From Vibrio rarus (GTDB lineage Bacteria; Pseudomonadota; Gammaproteobacteria; Enterobacterales; Vibrionaceae), in contig NZ_AP024901.1 in assembly GCF_024347075.1 (NCBI RefSeq), forward strand, positions 558,001-622,000: a stretch of 64,000 bases of DNA. The letters run 5' to 3'. The first letter of the stretch is position 1. Each line of letters starts with the position of its first letter. The translations under genes and the position numbers were made by a program. The notes beneath the pieces are model-generated. The model worked only from the letters and a program-made list of their open reading frames with translations. It did no database searches and was not told where the DNA came from. Of the stretch, positions 39,837 through 50,321 are shown in pieces.

Positions 39837-40670
39837 TTAAAAATTCTCTTCCAAAAAAACTTTTTCAAGTTTATCTATATCATATGTGAATGTTTTAACT
39901 GTACATTTTTTAATACAATCTGTTATATCTTGTGCTTTCACTTCATTAGATATAGTTAAAAAATCTTCATATGGCCTATTTGTTGTAGAATAGTAATCAA
40001 TAAACTTATAATCCCCCCCAGTTATTTTGTCACTAAGTATAATTCTTTTATTTTTTATTCCATATGAATCAGCCAAGATCAGTCCATGCATGGAACTAGA
40101 AAGAATGTGATCACACTCCATTAACTCATCAATGAAACTTTTTGGTGATTGTCTTACTGAGATTATTTTTCCACCTAGTTTAATTACTACTTCTTTTATG
40201 GGGTGGTCTTCATCTACATAATGTAACACTAAACCAAGAGAGTGCGTTTTTGATACTTCAGGTAAGTAAATTTTTGGAAACAATACTGCAGGATCTCCTA
40301 AAGGTAAATCATCCAATTTGATATCAAAATTTTCTTCAAGAGCTTTCTTTGTCAGTTCCCCACGCACAACCTTTACTTGCCCAAGCGATTTAATATGATT
40401 TATGTATTCTCGCTCTATTAGTCCACTACCAAGAACAGTCGTTTTTTCATTCATATTATGGATTACACTACCTACGACAAGATAGTGCGGTAACTTTGAA
40501 CATCCTCGTGTATTTAAAACTTTCTTATTCGAGTAATGCTCAATTAAGTCTAAATTTAGAACATCACCAACATTTGTAATTCTACTATAATATTTAACAA
40601 AAACAACTTTTCCCAATTTGAATTTTATGAACGCAATTAACAAATCAACTATAGAAATTATCTTATTCAT
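39837..40670 (-). CDS. Polysaccharide pyruvyl transferase family protein
   Basis: 277 residues with the PF04230-type pattern: N-terminal NVGDVLNLDLIEHYSNKKVLNTRG, central YLVVGSVIHNMNEKTTVLGSGLIERE and RGELTKKALEENF, then GDPAVLFP and HILSSSMHGLILADSYGI (the conserved SxxHxxI). These enzymes add ketal-linked pyruvate from phosphoenolpyruvate to a sugar, giving the polymer negative charge. It overlaps wzx by 8 bp. Confidence 0.8.
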   Translation of the reverse strand: MNKIISIVDLLIAFIKFKLGKVVFVKYYSRITNVGDVLNLDLIEHYSNKKVLNTRGCSKLPHYLVVGSVIHNMNEKTTVLGSGLIEREYINHIKSLGQVKVVRGELTKKALEENFDIKLDDLPLGDPAVLFPKIYLPEVSKTHSLGLVLHYVDEDHPIKEVVIKLGGKIISVRQSPKSFIDELMECDHILSSSMHGLILADSYGIKNKRIILSDKITGGDYKFIDYYSTTNRPYEDFLTISNEVKAQDITDCIKKCTVKTFTYDIDKLEKVFLEENF

Positions 40671-42180
40671 TTTTTCTCACTTTATTCTTTAATAAATCAG
40701 TCAACATCGATTTATCTTTTTTATCGTAAAAAAACACAGACAAAACAATCAATATCGAAAACTGAGTAAGCATTACCAAAAACAACTCTGACATATTATT
40801 AACTACAACATACTTATTAAATAACTTACAAAATAATAAAGAAACAGCAAACATTATCAGTCCTTTCAACTGGGCATTAAAAAAAGTGTTGTAAGAAATA
40901 CCCAGGCATTGAGATACATATAAAGGGGAGAATATAGCATTCTTGAGTGTTAATGAAATAAATGTTCCTAAAACCACAGAATACACACCCAGTTGAGTAT
41001 AATTAGCGGTGTAATATGATATAGTCAAACCTAGTAATCCACAAAATAAACTAAATAATGCAGGTATCTTCACTTTACCAATTGCTACATTTACAGAAAA
41101 TATAGGTAGCATTCCTAAACTAAGCAATATACTCATGAGCATATAACTAAGGAGTTGACCATGTTCCGAGTACGTTTCCCCTAACCAGTACTCCATTAAT
41201 GAATACGAGTTCATTACAACTACAGCAATGCTAACTGCAATACTCAAGGTAAGAAACCCAATAAATGTTTTAGTTACTGATATTATTTTATCATTGTCTT
41301 GATTTGCAAAATAAATCATAACCATAGGGCCAGTTACTCCAGCAAAGACTAAAGCAAAACTTTTAACTACATTAATAATTTGCATTATAGCTGAATACAC
41401 ACCAGCTTCATAAAGTCCAACATATCGATTCAGTATAATTAGATCAACTTTTGATAATAGCAAAAAACCCAGTTGATTTACTAATATCCAACCTCCGAAT
41501 GCGCTTATTTCTTTAAACTTTCCAAGATCAAAGCATGATAAGTTATACTTAAGCTCTGGTGTTAGTCTTCTTGATATTATTAAAGTCATAATTATAACAA
41601 CAATACCACTAATAACTGATGCTATTCCTATTGCTGTTAGACTAACTTCCCAATATAAAAATAAAATCACAATAAAAAGCACTCGTGAAATAGCACGTAC
41701 TATTTGTAAAGATTGCATTATATCTAGGCGATTTGTTGCATACATAGATACTGACAAAACTGAAGTTACAAGCGATAGAGAAAAATTAGCAAATACCAAT
41801 ATAAACAAATTCTTCGCATCCTTAAGTATATTGTCAGGGATACTAATTACTTTATCTAAGTTTAAAATTGGATAATATACCAGAATAAATTGAAATATTG
41901 CAAACATCGTCATTAGTGACAATGCCGTACTAAATATTATTTTAGCATCAGTATATTGCTTTTTTTCTATTGCAACAGTTAACAAACGATTTATTGATGA
42001 CGTTATTGATTGTGTTATGACGTTTATATAATCGGTAAATATCATAGCCATTGGAATTAAGCCATAAGCTACAACACCTAACTTACTCACTAAGTAAGGT
42101 GTTAATAATATTCCAACCAATACATTACAAAGAAAAGAAAAGAAATTTATAGCTATATTTTTTGAAACTTGTTTTTTCAT
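40663..42180 (-). CDS. wzx: O-antigen/capsule repeat-unit flippase
   Basis: A 505-residue protein of the MOP exporter superfamily. The opening 'NIAINFFSFLCNVLVGILLTPYLVSKLGVVAYGLIPMAMIFTDY' is the polysaccharide-synthase/Wzx signature, followed by about 14 membrane segments. It moves the lipid-linked repeat unit across the inner membrane for Wzy. Its start overlaps the rmlC stop by 4 bp. Confidence 0.88.
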   Translation of the reverse strand: MKKQVSKNIAINFFSFLCNVLVGILLTPYLVSKLGVVAYGLIPMAMIFTDYINVITQSITSSINRLLTVAIEKKQYTDAKIIFSTALSLMTMFAIFQFILVYYPILNLDKVISIPDNILKDAKNLFILVFANFSLSLVTSVLSVSMYATNRLDIMQSLQIVRAISRVLFIVILFLYWEVSLTAIGIASVISGIVVIIMTLIISRRLTPELKYNLSCFDLGKFKEISAFGGWILVNQLGFLLLSKVDLIILNRYVGLYEAGVYSAIMQIINVVKSFALVFAGVTGPMVMIYFANQDNDKIISVTKTFIGFLTLSIAVSIAVVVMNSYSLMEYWLGETYSEHGQLLSYMLMSILLSLGMLPIFSVNVAIGKVKIPALFSLFCGLLGLTISYYTANYTQLGVYSVVLGTFISLTLKNAIFSPLYVSQCLGISYNTFFNAQLKGLIMFAVSLLFCKLFNKYVVVNNMSELFLVMLTQFSILIVLSVFFYDKKDKSMLTDLLKNKVRKNE

Positions 42181-42728
42181 ACCCTAGGCTTCATTTCAAG
42201 TGGTAAAGCAGCGCTGTCTTTTTCGGATAGTAACAGATCTTTATTATCAGCAATAGGCCAGTCGATATTGATCCCGGGATCATTCCACATTATTGAAACT
42301 TCAGCATCCGGATTATAATAATCGGTACATTTATACACGAACTCAGTTTCATCACTCGTTACGTAGAAACCATGCGCAAATCCTTCAGGAACCCATAATT
42401 GACGCTTGTTTTCCGCTGAAAGATATACACCAACCCACTTTCCAAATGTAGGTGAGTCATTTCTAATATCGACAGCAACATCAAATACTTCACCAGAAAC
42501 CACACGTACCAACTTGCCTTGAGTATTTTCAGTTTGGTAATGAAGCCCCCTTAAAATACCTTTTTTTGATTTTGAGTGATTATCTTGAACAAACTGTGTA
42601 GGCTTGCCCGTAACTAATTCTTCAAACTTCTTCTGCTGCCAGGTTTCCATAAAGAAGCCACGTTCGTCACCAAATACTGAAGGCTCTATGATTTTGACAT
42701 CGGGAATTTTTGTATCAATCACTTTCAT
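42177..42728 (-). CDS. rmlC: dTDP-4-dehydrorhamnose 3,5-epimerase
   Basis: A 183-residue cupin enzyme: EPSVFGDERGFFMETW, QDNHSKSKKGILRGLHYQ (His and Lys of the active site), VFDVAVDIRNDSPTFGKWVG, and GFAHGFYV. Third step of dTDP-L-rhamnose synthesis. Two bases separate it from rmlD. Confidence 0.93.
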   Translation of the reverse strand: MKVIDTKIPDVKIIEPSVFGDERGFFMETWQQKKFEELVTGKPTQFVQDNHSKSKKGILRGLHYQTENTQGKLVRVVSGEVFDVAVDIRNDSPTFGKWVGVYLSAENKRQLWVPEGFAHGFYVTSDETEFVYKCTDYYNPDAEVSIMWNDPGINIDWPIADNKDLLLSEKDSAALPLEMKPRV

Positions 42729-42729
42729 T

Positions 42730-43614
42730 TTATTCTTCCGTATATGCTTGGATATTATTAAGTGCTTTTAACCAATCACTGGCCTCAATTGAGAACGTCT
42801 CTTGAATTTTGTTAGTGCGTAGCTTCGAGTTACTTGGGCGTTTTGCAGGCGTCGGATATTGTTCAGTAGTGAGACCGTTTAGCGTTGGTTTTTTATCTAA
42901 AACTTTCTGCTTTGCTGCCTGAGCAAAAATAGTCTCTGCAAATTCAAGCCAGCTAACATGAGGTAAACCTGAAAAATGGTATACCCCACTTTCAACATTA
43001 TCACCTCGCTCAAAATGTTGAGCAATTTGAATGAGTGCCTTAGCAATATCACCGGCATAAGTGGGACCACCAAACTGATCGCCCACGATCCCTAATTCAT
43101 TTCTAGTAGCACCTAAACGAAGCATCGTTTTAACAAAGTTATTGCCATGCTCGCCAAATACCCATGCGGTACGTAGAATAACATGTTGCTGACACGCCTT
43201 TGCAACTTCCATTTCACCTGCGAGCTTACTAGCACCATAAACGCCTTGTGGGTTAGTAATATCAGTTTCTACGTATTCCCCAACTTTATTGCCTTCAAAC
43301 ACATAGTCTGTTGAAATATGCAGCATCATGGCACTTACCGTTGCAGCAGCTTGCGCAAGATATTTAGGTCCATCTCTATTTATCGCATAAGACAATTCAA
43401 TTTGCTCTTCAGCTTTATCAACCGCAGTGTGCGCTGCTGCATTAATAATAACTGTTGGCTGAAACTCTTCAACTATTGCAAAAACTGCATCTCGATTTGT
43501 AATATCAAGATGAGCTTTATCTAGTGGTAAGACTGTTATATTTCCACATTCATTAAGCTGTTGAGTAAGGCAAGAACCTACTTGTCCATGACAACCGGTA
43601 ATTAATACGCGCAT
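42730..43614 (-). CDS. rmlD: dTDP-4-dehydrorhamnose reductase
   Basis: A 294-residue extended SDR. N-terminal LITGCHGQVGSCL (NADPH site), INAAAHTAVDKAE, STDYVFEG and YGASKLAGE (Tyr-x3-Lys) are the RmlD signatures. Final reduction to dTDP-L-rhamnose. Shares its last bases with the start region of its neighbours in the tight rmlBADC run. Confidence 0.93.
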   Translation of the reverse strand: MRVLITGCHGQVGSCLTQQLNECGNITVLPLDKAHLDITNRDAVFAIVEEFQPTVIINAAAHTAVDKAEEQIELSYAINRDGPKYLAQAAATVSAMMLHISTDYVFEGNKVGEYVETDITNPQGVYGASKLAGEMEVAKACQQHVILRTAWVFGEHGNNFVKTMLRLGATRNELGIVGDQFGGPTYAGDIAKALIQIAQHFERGDNVESGVYHFSGLPHVSWLEFAETIFAQAAKQKVLDKKPTLNGLTTEQYPTPAKRPSNSKLRTNKIQETFSIEASDWLKALNNIQAYTEE

Positions 43615-44495
43615 TACTTAGTACCTTGTTTATCATTGACTAAGCGAGTGAGGTACTGGCCATATTCATTTTTCATCATTGGTTTTGCCAATATTAAAAC
43701 CTGCTCATCACTTAACCAACCGTTACGCCAAGCAATTTCCTCTAAACAAGCCACTTTCAACCCTTGTACATTTTCAATCGTTTGCACAAATGAGGTTGCT
43801 TCATACAGGCTATCGTGAGTACCAGTATCAAGCCATGCAAACCCACGACCTAATAGCTCAACATTTAATGAGTCATCTTTAAGGTACATTTCATTTAACG
43901 TTGTAATTTCCAGTTCACCACGATGAGATGGCTTCACTTGTTTTGCCATTTCCACAACGCGATTATCATAAAAATACAACCCGGTCACCGCATAGTTCGA
44001 TTTTGGTGACTCTGGCTTCTCTTCGATAGAAATGGCTTTGTTATTCTCATCAAATTCCACCACACCAAAACGTTCTGGGTCTTTCACCTGATAACCAAAT
44101 ACGGTCGCACCACTATCACGGTTGGCAGCATTTTTCAGAGTTTGAGTAAAAGATTGCCCATAAAATATGTTATCACCTAGTACTAGGCAAACATTGTCAT
44201 CCCCAATAAACTCTTCACCAATCAAAAATGCCTGAGCTAAACCGTCAGGGCTAGGCTGTATCGCATACTCTAGATTAATACCAAAATCTGAACCATCACC
44301 CAACAAACGCTTAAACCCCGCGTTATCCTCGGGTGTGGTGATTATTAAGATATCTTTAATTCCAGCCAACATTAACGTTGAAATGGGGTAAAAAGCCATC
44401 GGCTTATCATAGATAGGCAATAGTTGTTTTGATACGCCACGTGTCAGTGGATACAGTCTTGTGCCTGAACCGCCTGCTAATACAATACCTTTCAC
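43614..44495 (-). CDS. rmlA: Glucose-1-phosphate thymidylyltransferase
   Basis: I start it at GTG 44495, two bases after the rmlB stop region, giving [37 protein letters not shown], the normal RmlA N-terminus (293 residues). A more distant ATG would add 15 unrelated residues and overlap rmlB. Motifs: LAGGSGTRL...K (catalytic), [14 protein letters not shown]. First step of dTDP-rhamnose synthesis. Confidence 0.92.
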   Translation of the reverse strand: MKGIVLAGGSGTRLYPLTRGVSKQLLPIYDKPMAFYPISTLMLAGIKDILIITTPEDNAGFKRLLGDGSDFGINLEYAIQPSPDGLAQAFLIGEEFIGDDNVCLVLGDNIFYGQSFTQTLKNAANRDSGATVFGYQVKDPERFGVVEFDENNKAISIEEKPESPKSNYAVTGLYFYDNRVVEMAKQVKPSHRGELEITTLNEMYLKDDSLNVELLGRGFAWLDTGTHDSLYEATSFVQTIENVQGLKVACLEEIAWRNGWLSDEQVLILAKPMMKNEYGQYLTRLVNDKQGTK

Positions 44496-44499
44496 TACT

Positions 44500-45564
44500 T
44501 TATTCCCCAGTTCCAAGACGTTCACCTGCATACGAACCATCTAAGACACGGCTCCACCATTGCTTGTTATTCAAATACCATTCAACCGTTTTGCGAATGC
44601 CAGACTCGAACGTTTCTTGTGGGTTCCAGCCTAGTTCACGTTCAATTTTGGATGCATCAATGGCATAACGAACATCGTGTCCTGGACGGTCTATGACGTA
44701 GCTTATTAAATCAAGGTAGTTTTCAATACCTTCAGGTTTAGTCGGTACTAATTCTTCTAAAAGTAGGCAAATAGTTTGCACTACTTCGATATTGGCTTTT
44801 TCATTATGGCCGCCAATATTATAAGTTTCTCCTACCTCACCTTCAGTCACTACTTTATAAAGTGCACGCGCATGATCTTCCACAAACAACCAATCACGGA
44901 TTTGCATACCATCACCATAAACAGGTAACGCCTTTCCATCTAGCGCGTTAAGAATCATTAAAGGAATAAGCTTTTCTGGAAAGTGATAAGGCCCGTAGTT
45001 ATTTGAGCAATTCGTTACTACTGTTGGTAAACCATAAGTACGAAGCCAAGCACGGACTAGATGGTCGCTAGAGGCTTTTGATGCAGAGTAAGGGCTTGAT
45101 GGCTCATAGGAAGTCGTTTCAGTGAAAAGATCATCAGTACCTTCAAGATCCCCATACACTTCATCTGTAGAGATGTGATGAAATCGGAATGTTTGCTTCT
45201 TATTATCTTCAAGAGTATTCCAGTAAGAACGCGTTGCTTCAAGAAGTGTGTATGTACCAACAATATTCGTTTCGATGAATGCAGCTGGGCCATCTATAGA
45301 ACGGTCAACATGTGACTCTGCAGCCAGGTGCATTACTGCGCCGGGTTTGTGCTCAGCAAAAACTCTATCTAACTCACTACGGTTACATATATCTACTTGT
45401 TCAAATGCATAACGTTCATTCGAATCCACTTCATTAAGTGATTCCAAATTGCCGGCATAAGTTAATACATCCACATTAACAACGCTGTCTGAAGTGTTAT
45501 TTATGATGTGACGAATTACCGCTGAACCTATAAATCCAGCGCCACCACTGACGAGTATTTTCAT
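44500..45564 (-). CDS. rmlB: dTDP-glucose 4,6-dehydratase
   Basis: A 354-residue [17 protein letters not shown] (NAD site), [26 protein letters not shown] (Thr, Asp and Glu of the active site) and [15 protein letters not shown] (Tyr-x3-Lys). Second step of dTDP-L-rhamnose synthesis, heading the rmlBADC set. The IS array begins 105 bp upstream, separating the gene from wzc, so expression may depend on read-through of the array or on an IS-borne promoter. Confidence 0.93.
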   Translation of the reverse strand: MKILVSGGAGFIGSAVIRHIINNTSDSVVNVDVLTYAGNLESLNEVDSNERYAFEQVDICNRSELDRVFAEHKPGAVMHLAAESHVDRSIDGPAAFIETNIVGTYTLLEATRSYWNTLEDNKKQTFRFHHISTDEVYGDLEGTDDLFTETTSYEPSSPYSASKASSDHLVRAWLRTYGLPTVVTNCSNNYGPYHFPEKLIPLMILNALDGKALPVYGDGMQIRDWLFVEDHARALYKVVTEGEVGETYNIGGHNEKANIEVVQTICLLLEELVPTKPEGIENYLDLISYVIDRPGHDVRYAIDASKIERELGWNPQETFESGIRKTVEWYLNNKQWWSRVLDGSYAGERLGTGE

Positions 45565-45691
45565 CTGATTCTCTTAATTTTTTTATTCATGAATATCTTT
45601 AAGAACTTAAAGATATATTAATTACACTTTATTTTATGTACGAAAAATGACTCGATTTTTCATAAGCCCCACGGAAAAATCACGAACATCC

Positions 45692-47014
45692 CACGGAAAA
45701 ATCACGAACATCCCCGTCAATAAAGGCTTGCCAGAACCTTCAAAAGGTACTCAGAATCCATCGCACACATCGCTCTTTTGTGCTTAATACTCGCTTTCAA
45801 AGTCGTTTCACTCTTCAGCATGTTCAAACACATCTGTCTGATCCTTGCAAAGTTCTCTGCACTTTCTTCTGCCCGTTTTCGGCACGCGTCTTCACCAAAT
45901 GTCGTATCGAGAGACCAATGCATCGACTCGACCAACCAATGTGAACGCGTTGCATTTAACAATTCCTTAGCATTTAAATCTTTCGAGCTAATGTAGTATC
46001 TCACTGTGATTTCTGACTCTTTCGCCACTGTTTCCTCTTGTCTAACAGAAACGACGATACCCATTGTTTTTAGCTCTGGCCAGTCAAACGCCAAATCACC
46101 TAAAACACTTAAATCCGTGTTCGTTAATGCCAACCTGGTTTCTTGTCTACCTCGGGATTTTTCTTGCGTGCTGTAAGAGTCGCCATCGTGTTTTTGGAGC
46201 ATGTTCATATCGAAATAATTATCGAATGCTTGCTCCAAACGACCTTGATTTCCTTTTACCGCCAACAAATAATCTGCGTTTTTGTTTAGTATTTTTTGAG
46301 CGATTTTCTTTTGGCATCCCATAGCATCAATAGTGACCAAGCAGCCTGATATATCAAGCAGTTCGAGCAACTCTGGAATAGCGGTGATCTCGTTGGATTT
46401 TTCGTAAACTTTGTGTTGTCCGAGACTAACGCCATTTTCAGTCGCAAAAGCGTTCACCATGTGAATTGCGCCAAGACCGCGAGAGTCATCATAAGAGCCC
46501 CTGACAGTCTTACCATCAATGGCTATCACTTCACCTTTGGTTAACTCACAGCAATCTTTCATCCACTCAATGAAGCATTTTTGAAGTCGAGTCGCACTAA
46601 TCATACCCATCGTTCTAGCTATCGTCGAAGTAGATGGAACACCATGACTAAAATCGCCAAATCGCTTCAAGAAATCCAACTTAGCTTCACCGTAAAGACT
46701 AATCGCCTTCCAGTCATCTTGACCAGAAAGCACAGCACAAATTGTTAACAGAATGATATCAGTTAACTTGTGCTCGACTTTGCCTTGTTGTCGGTAATCT
46801 GGAATGACATCGAAATGCATAAATGGGTGCTGGTTACTCATTGTTGGACCTCCAATTTATCTATGGAGGTATTAGATAACACTGAAAATGATCTACAAAT
46901 CGATCATCAGATCATTGATTGTTATGTGATAACGCTAACGAATGAAGTTCAAAAATTGTGAACTCAATACGTCACGAAGCCTTTAAACATGGGCATCTAC
47001 ATGATTTTTCCCTG
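45692..47014 (-). mobile_element. ISAs1 copy 3 (complete)
   Basis: 1323 bp, variant A. Flanked by ACGAACATCC (45682-45691 and 47015-47024), which is itself internal ISAs1 sequence; it inserted 22 bp inside the left end of the oldest copy. Confidence 0.9.
45717..46841 (-). CDS. ISAs1-family transposase (copy 3)
   Basis: A complete 374-residue transposase with the associated N-terminal domain and DDE core described for copy 1. Intact and potentially able to mobilise all related copies in trans. Confidence 0.92.
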   Translation of the reverse strand: MSNQHPFMHFDVIPDYRQQGKVEHKLTDIILLTICAVLSGQDDWKAISLYGEAKLDFLKRFGDFSHGVPSTSTIARTMGMISATRLQKCFIEWMKDCCELTKGEVIAIDGKTVRGSYDDSRGLGAIHMVNAFATENGVSLGQHKVYEKSNEITAIPELLELLDISGCLVTIDAMGCQKKIAQKILNKNADYLLAVKGNQGRLEQAFDNYFDMNMLQKHDGDSYSTQEKSRGRQETRLALTNTDLSVLGDLAFDWPELKTMGIVVSVRQEETVAKESEITVRYYISSKDLNAKELLNATRSHWLVESMHWSLDTTFGEDACRKRAEESAENFARIRQMCLNMLKSETTLKASIKHKRAMCAMDSEYLLKVLASLY

Positions 47015-47160
47015 ACGAACATCCCCGTCAATAAAGGCTTGCCAGAACCTTCAAAAGGTACTCAGAATCCATCGCACACATCGCTCTTTTGTGCTTAATA
47101 CTCGCTTTCAAAGTCGTTTCACTCTTCAGCATGTTCAAACACATCAGTCTGATCCTTGCA

Positions 47161-48231
47161 CACGGAAAAATCACGAACATCCCCGTCAATAAAGGCTTGC
47201 CAGAACCTTCAAAAGGTACTCAGAATCCATCGCACACATCGCTCTTTTGTGCTTAATACTCGCTTTCAAAGTCGTTTCACTCTTCAGCATGTTTAAACAC
47301 ATCTGTCTGATCCTTGCAAAGTTCTCTGCACTTTCTTCTGCCCGTTTTCGGCACGCGTCTTCACCAAATGTCGTATCGAGAGACCAGTGCATCGACTCGA
47401 CCAACCAATGTGAACGCGTTGCATTTAACAATTCCTTAGCATTTAAATCTTTCGAGCTAATGTAGTATCTCACTGTGATTTCTGACTCTTTCGCCACTGT
47501 TTCCTCTTGTCTAACAGAAACGACGATACCCATTGTTTTAAGCTCTGGCCAGTCAAACGCCAAATCACCTAAAACACTTAAATCCGTGTTCGTTAATGCC
47601 AACCTGGTTTCTTGTCTACCTCGGGATTTTTCTTGCGTGCTGTAAGAGTCGCCATCGTGTTTTTGGAGCATGTTCATATCGAAATAATTATCGAATGCTT
47701 GCTCCAAACGACCTTGATTTCCTTTTACCGCCAACAAATAATCTGCGTTTTTGTTTAGTATTTTTTGAGCGATTTTCTTTTGGCATCCCATAGCATCAAT
47801 AGTGACCAAGCAGCCTGATATATCAAGCAGTTCGAGCAACTCTGGGATAGCAGTGATCTCGTTGGATTTTTCGTAAACTTTGTGTTGTCCGAGACTAACG
47901 CCATTTTCAGTCGCAAAAGCGTTCACCATGTGAATTGCGCCAAGACCACGAGAGTCATCATAAGAGCCCCTGACAGTCTTACCATCAATGGCGATCACTT
48001 CACCTTTGGTTAACTCACAGCAATCTTTCATCCACTCAATGAAGCATTTTTGAAGTCGAGTCGCACTAATCATACCCATCGTTCTAGCTATCGTCGAAGT
48101 AGATGGAACACCATGACTAAAATCGCCAAATCGCTTCAAGAAATCCAACTTAGCTTCACCGTAAAGACTAATCGCCTTCCAGTCATCTTGACCAGAAAGC
48201 ACAGCACAAATTGTTAACAGAATGATATCAG
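47161..48231 (-). mobile_element. ISAs1 copy 5, left portion (interrupted)
   Basis: Variant B. It runs from its own left end to ATGATATCAG, where copy 6 begins; the remainder of the same copy resumes at 49724-49985. The two pieces sum to 1333 bp, one element plus a 10-bp target duplication. It contains the transposase C-terminal 338 codons (47186-48202), with the true start lost to the interruption. Confidence 0.88.
47186..48231 (-). pseudogene. ISAs1 transposase, interrupted (copy 5)
   Basis: Holds all but roughly the first 36 residues of the transposase. The missing N-terminal codons are at 49724 onward, beyond copy 6. The DDE core is present but the associated N-terminal domain is cut, so activity is unlikely. 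Confidence 0.85.
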
Positions 48232-49554
48232 CACGGAAAAATCACGAACATCCCCGTCAATAAAGGCTTGCCAGAACCTTCAAAAGGTACTCAGAATCCA
48301 TCGCACACATCGCTCTTTTGTGCTTAATACTCGCTTTCAAAGTCGTTTCACTCTTCAGCATGTTTAAACACATCTGTCTGATCCTTGCAAAGTTCTCTGC
48401 ACTTTCTTCTGCCCGTTTTCGGCACGCGTCTTCACCAAATGTCGTATCGAGAGACCAGTGCATCGACTCGACCAACCAATGTGAACGCGTTGCATTTAAC
48501 AATTCCTTAGCATTTAAATCTTTCGAGCTAATGTAGTATCTCACTGTGATTTCTGACTCTTTCGCCACTGTTTCCTCTTGTCTAACAGAAACGACGATAC
48601 CCATTGTTTTAAGCTCTGGCCAGTCAAACGCCAAATCACCTAAAACACTTAAATCCGTGTTCGTTAATGCCAACCTGGTTTCTTGTCTACCTCGGGATTT
48701 TTCTTGCGTGCTGTAAGAGTCGCCATCGTGTTTTTGGAGCATGTTCATATCGAAATAATTATCGAATGCTTGCTCCAAACGACCTTGATTTCCTTTTACC
48801 GCCAACAAATAATCTGCGTTTTTGTTTAGTATTTTTTGAGCGATTTTCTTTTGGCATCCCATAGCATCAATAGTGACCAAGCAGCCTGATATATCAAGCA
48901 GTTCGAGCAACTCTGGGATAGCAGTGATCTCGTTGGATTTTTCGTAAACTTTGTGTTGTCCGAGACTAACGCCATTTTCAGTCGCAAAAGCGTTCACCAT
49001 GTGAATTGCGCCAAGACCACGAGAGTCATCATAAGAGCCCCTGACAGTCTTACCATCAATGGCGATCACTTCACCTTTGGTTAACTCACAGCAATCTTTC
49101 ATCCACTCAATGAAGCATTTTTGAAGTCGAGTCGCACTAATCATACCCATCGTTCTAGCTATCGTCGAAGTAGATGGAACACCATGACTAAAATCGCCAA
49201 ATCGCTTCAAGAAATCCAACTTAGCTTCACCGTAAAGACTAATCGCCTTCCAGTCATCTTGACCAGAAAGCACAGCACAAATTGTTAACAGAATGATATC
49301 AGTTAACTTGTGCTCGACTTTGCCTTGTTGTCGGTAATCTGGAATGACATCGAAATGCATAAATGGGTGCTGGTTACTCATTGTTGGACCTCCAATTTAT
49401 CTATGGAGGTATTAGATAACACTGAAAATGATCTACAAATCGATCATCAGATCATTGATTGTTATGTGATAACGCTAACGAATGAAGTTCAAAAATTGTG
49501 AACTCAATACGTCACGAAGCCTTTAAACATGGGCATCTACATGATTTTTCCCTG
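48232..49554 (-). mobile_element. ISAs1 copy 6 (complete)
   Basis: 1323 bp, variant B, inserted in copy 5. Directly after it comes a 169-bp right-end piece (49555-49723) starting GGACCTCCAA, best explained by a copy that invaded another copy and then lost one direct repeat by recombination. Confidence 0.88.
48257..49381 (-). CDS. ISAs1-family transposase (copy 6)
   Basis: A complete 374-residue transposase, protein identical to copies 1-3; DNA of variant B. Confidence 0.92.
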   Translation of the reverse strand: MSNQHPFMHFDVIPDYRQQGKVEHKLTDIILLTICAVLSGQDDWKAISLYGEAKLDFLKRFGDFSHGVPSTSTIARTMGMISATRLQKCFIEWMKDCCELTKGEVIAIDGKTVRGSYDDSRGLGAIHMVNAFATENGVSLGQHKVYEKSNEITAIPELLELLDISGCLVTIDAMGCQKKIAQKILNKNADYLLAVKGNQGRLEQAFDNYFDMNMLQKHDGDSYSTQEKSRGRQETRLALTNTDLSVLGDLAFDWPELKTMGIVVSVRQEETVAKESEITVRYYISSKDLNAKELLNATRSHWLVESMHWSLDTTFGEDACRKRAEESAENFARIRQMCLNMLKSETTLKASIKHKRAMCAMDSEYLLKVLASLY

Positions 49555-50321
49555 GGACCTCCAATTTATCTATGGAGGTATTAGATAACACTGAAAATGA
49601 TCTACAAATCGATCATCAGATCATTGATTGTTATGTGATAACGCTAACGAATGAAGTTCAAAAATTGTGAACTCAATACGTCACGAAGCCTTTAAACATG
49701 GGCATCTACATGATTTTTCCCTGATGATATCAGTTAACTTGTGCTCGACTTTGCCTTGTTGTCGGTAATCTGGAATGACATCGAAATGCATAAATGGGTG
49801 CTGGTTACTCATTGTTGGACCTCCAATTTATCTATGGAGGTATTAGATAACACTGAAAATGATCTACAAATCGATCATCAGATCATTGATTGTTATGTGA
49901 TAACGCTAACGAATGAAGTTCAAAAATTGTGAACTCAATACGTCACGAAGCCTTTAAACATGGGCATCTACATGATTTTTCCCTGGGACCTCCAATTTAT
50001 CTATGGAGGTATTAGATAACACTGAAAATGATCTACAAATCGATCATCAGATCATTGATTGTTATGTGATAACGCTAACGAATGAAGTTCAAAAATTGTG
50101 AACTCAATACGTCACGAAGCCTTTAAACATGGGCATCTACATGATTTTTCCCTGTAATCTGGAATGACATCGAAATGCATAAATGGGTGCTGGTTACTCA
50201 TTGTTGGACCTCCAATTTATCTATGGAGGTATTAGATAACACTGAAAATGATCTACAAATCGATCATCAGATCATTGATTGTTATGTGATAACGCTAACG
50301 AATGAAGTTCAAAAATTGTGA
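49555..50321 (-). repeat. Four stacked right-end fragments of ISAs1
   Basis: Pieces 49555-49723 (169 bp), 49724-49985 (262 bp, rest of copy 5), 49986-50154 (169 bp) and 50155-50321 (167 bp, rest of the oldest copy), each except the last ending at the element terminus TTTTTCCCTG. They give four tandem copies of the outward-facing promoter-proximal end. The first and third are identical in extent, so the same breakpoint (GGACCTCCAA) arose twice or was copied. Confidence 0.85.

Noticed and set aside
46770..46961. Recurring 63-aa, 72-aa and 86-aa plus-strand ORFs inside every ISAs1 copy
   Set aside because: They are antisense to the transposase or its upstream region and recur only because the IS recurs. 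No independent coding evidence.
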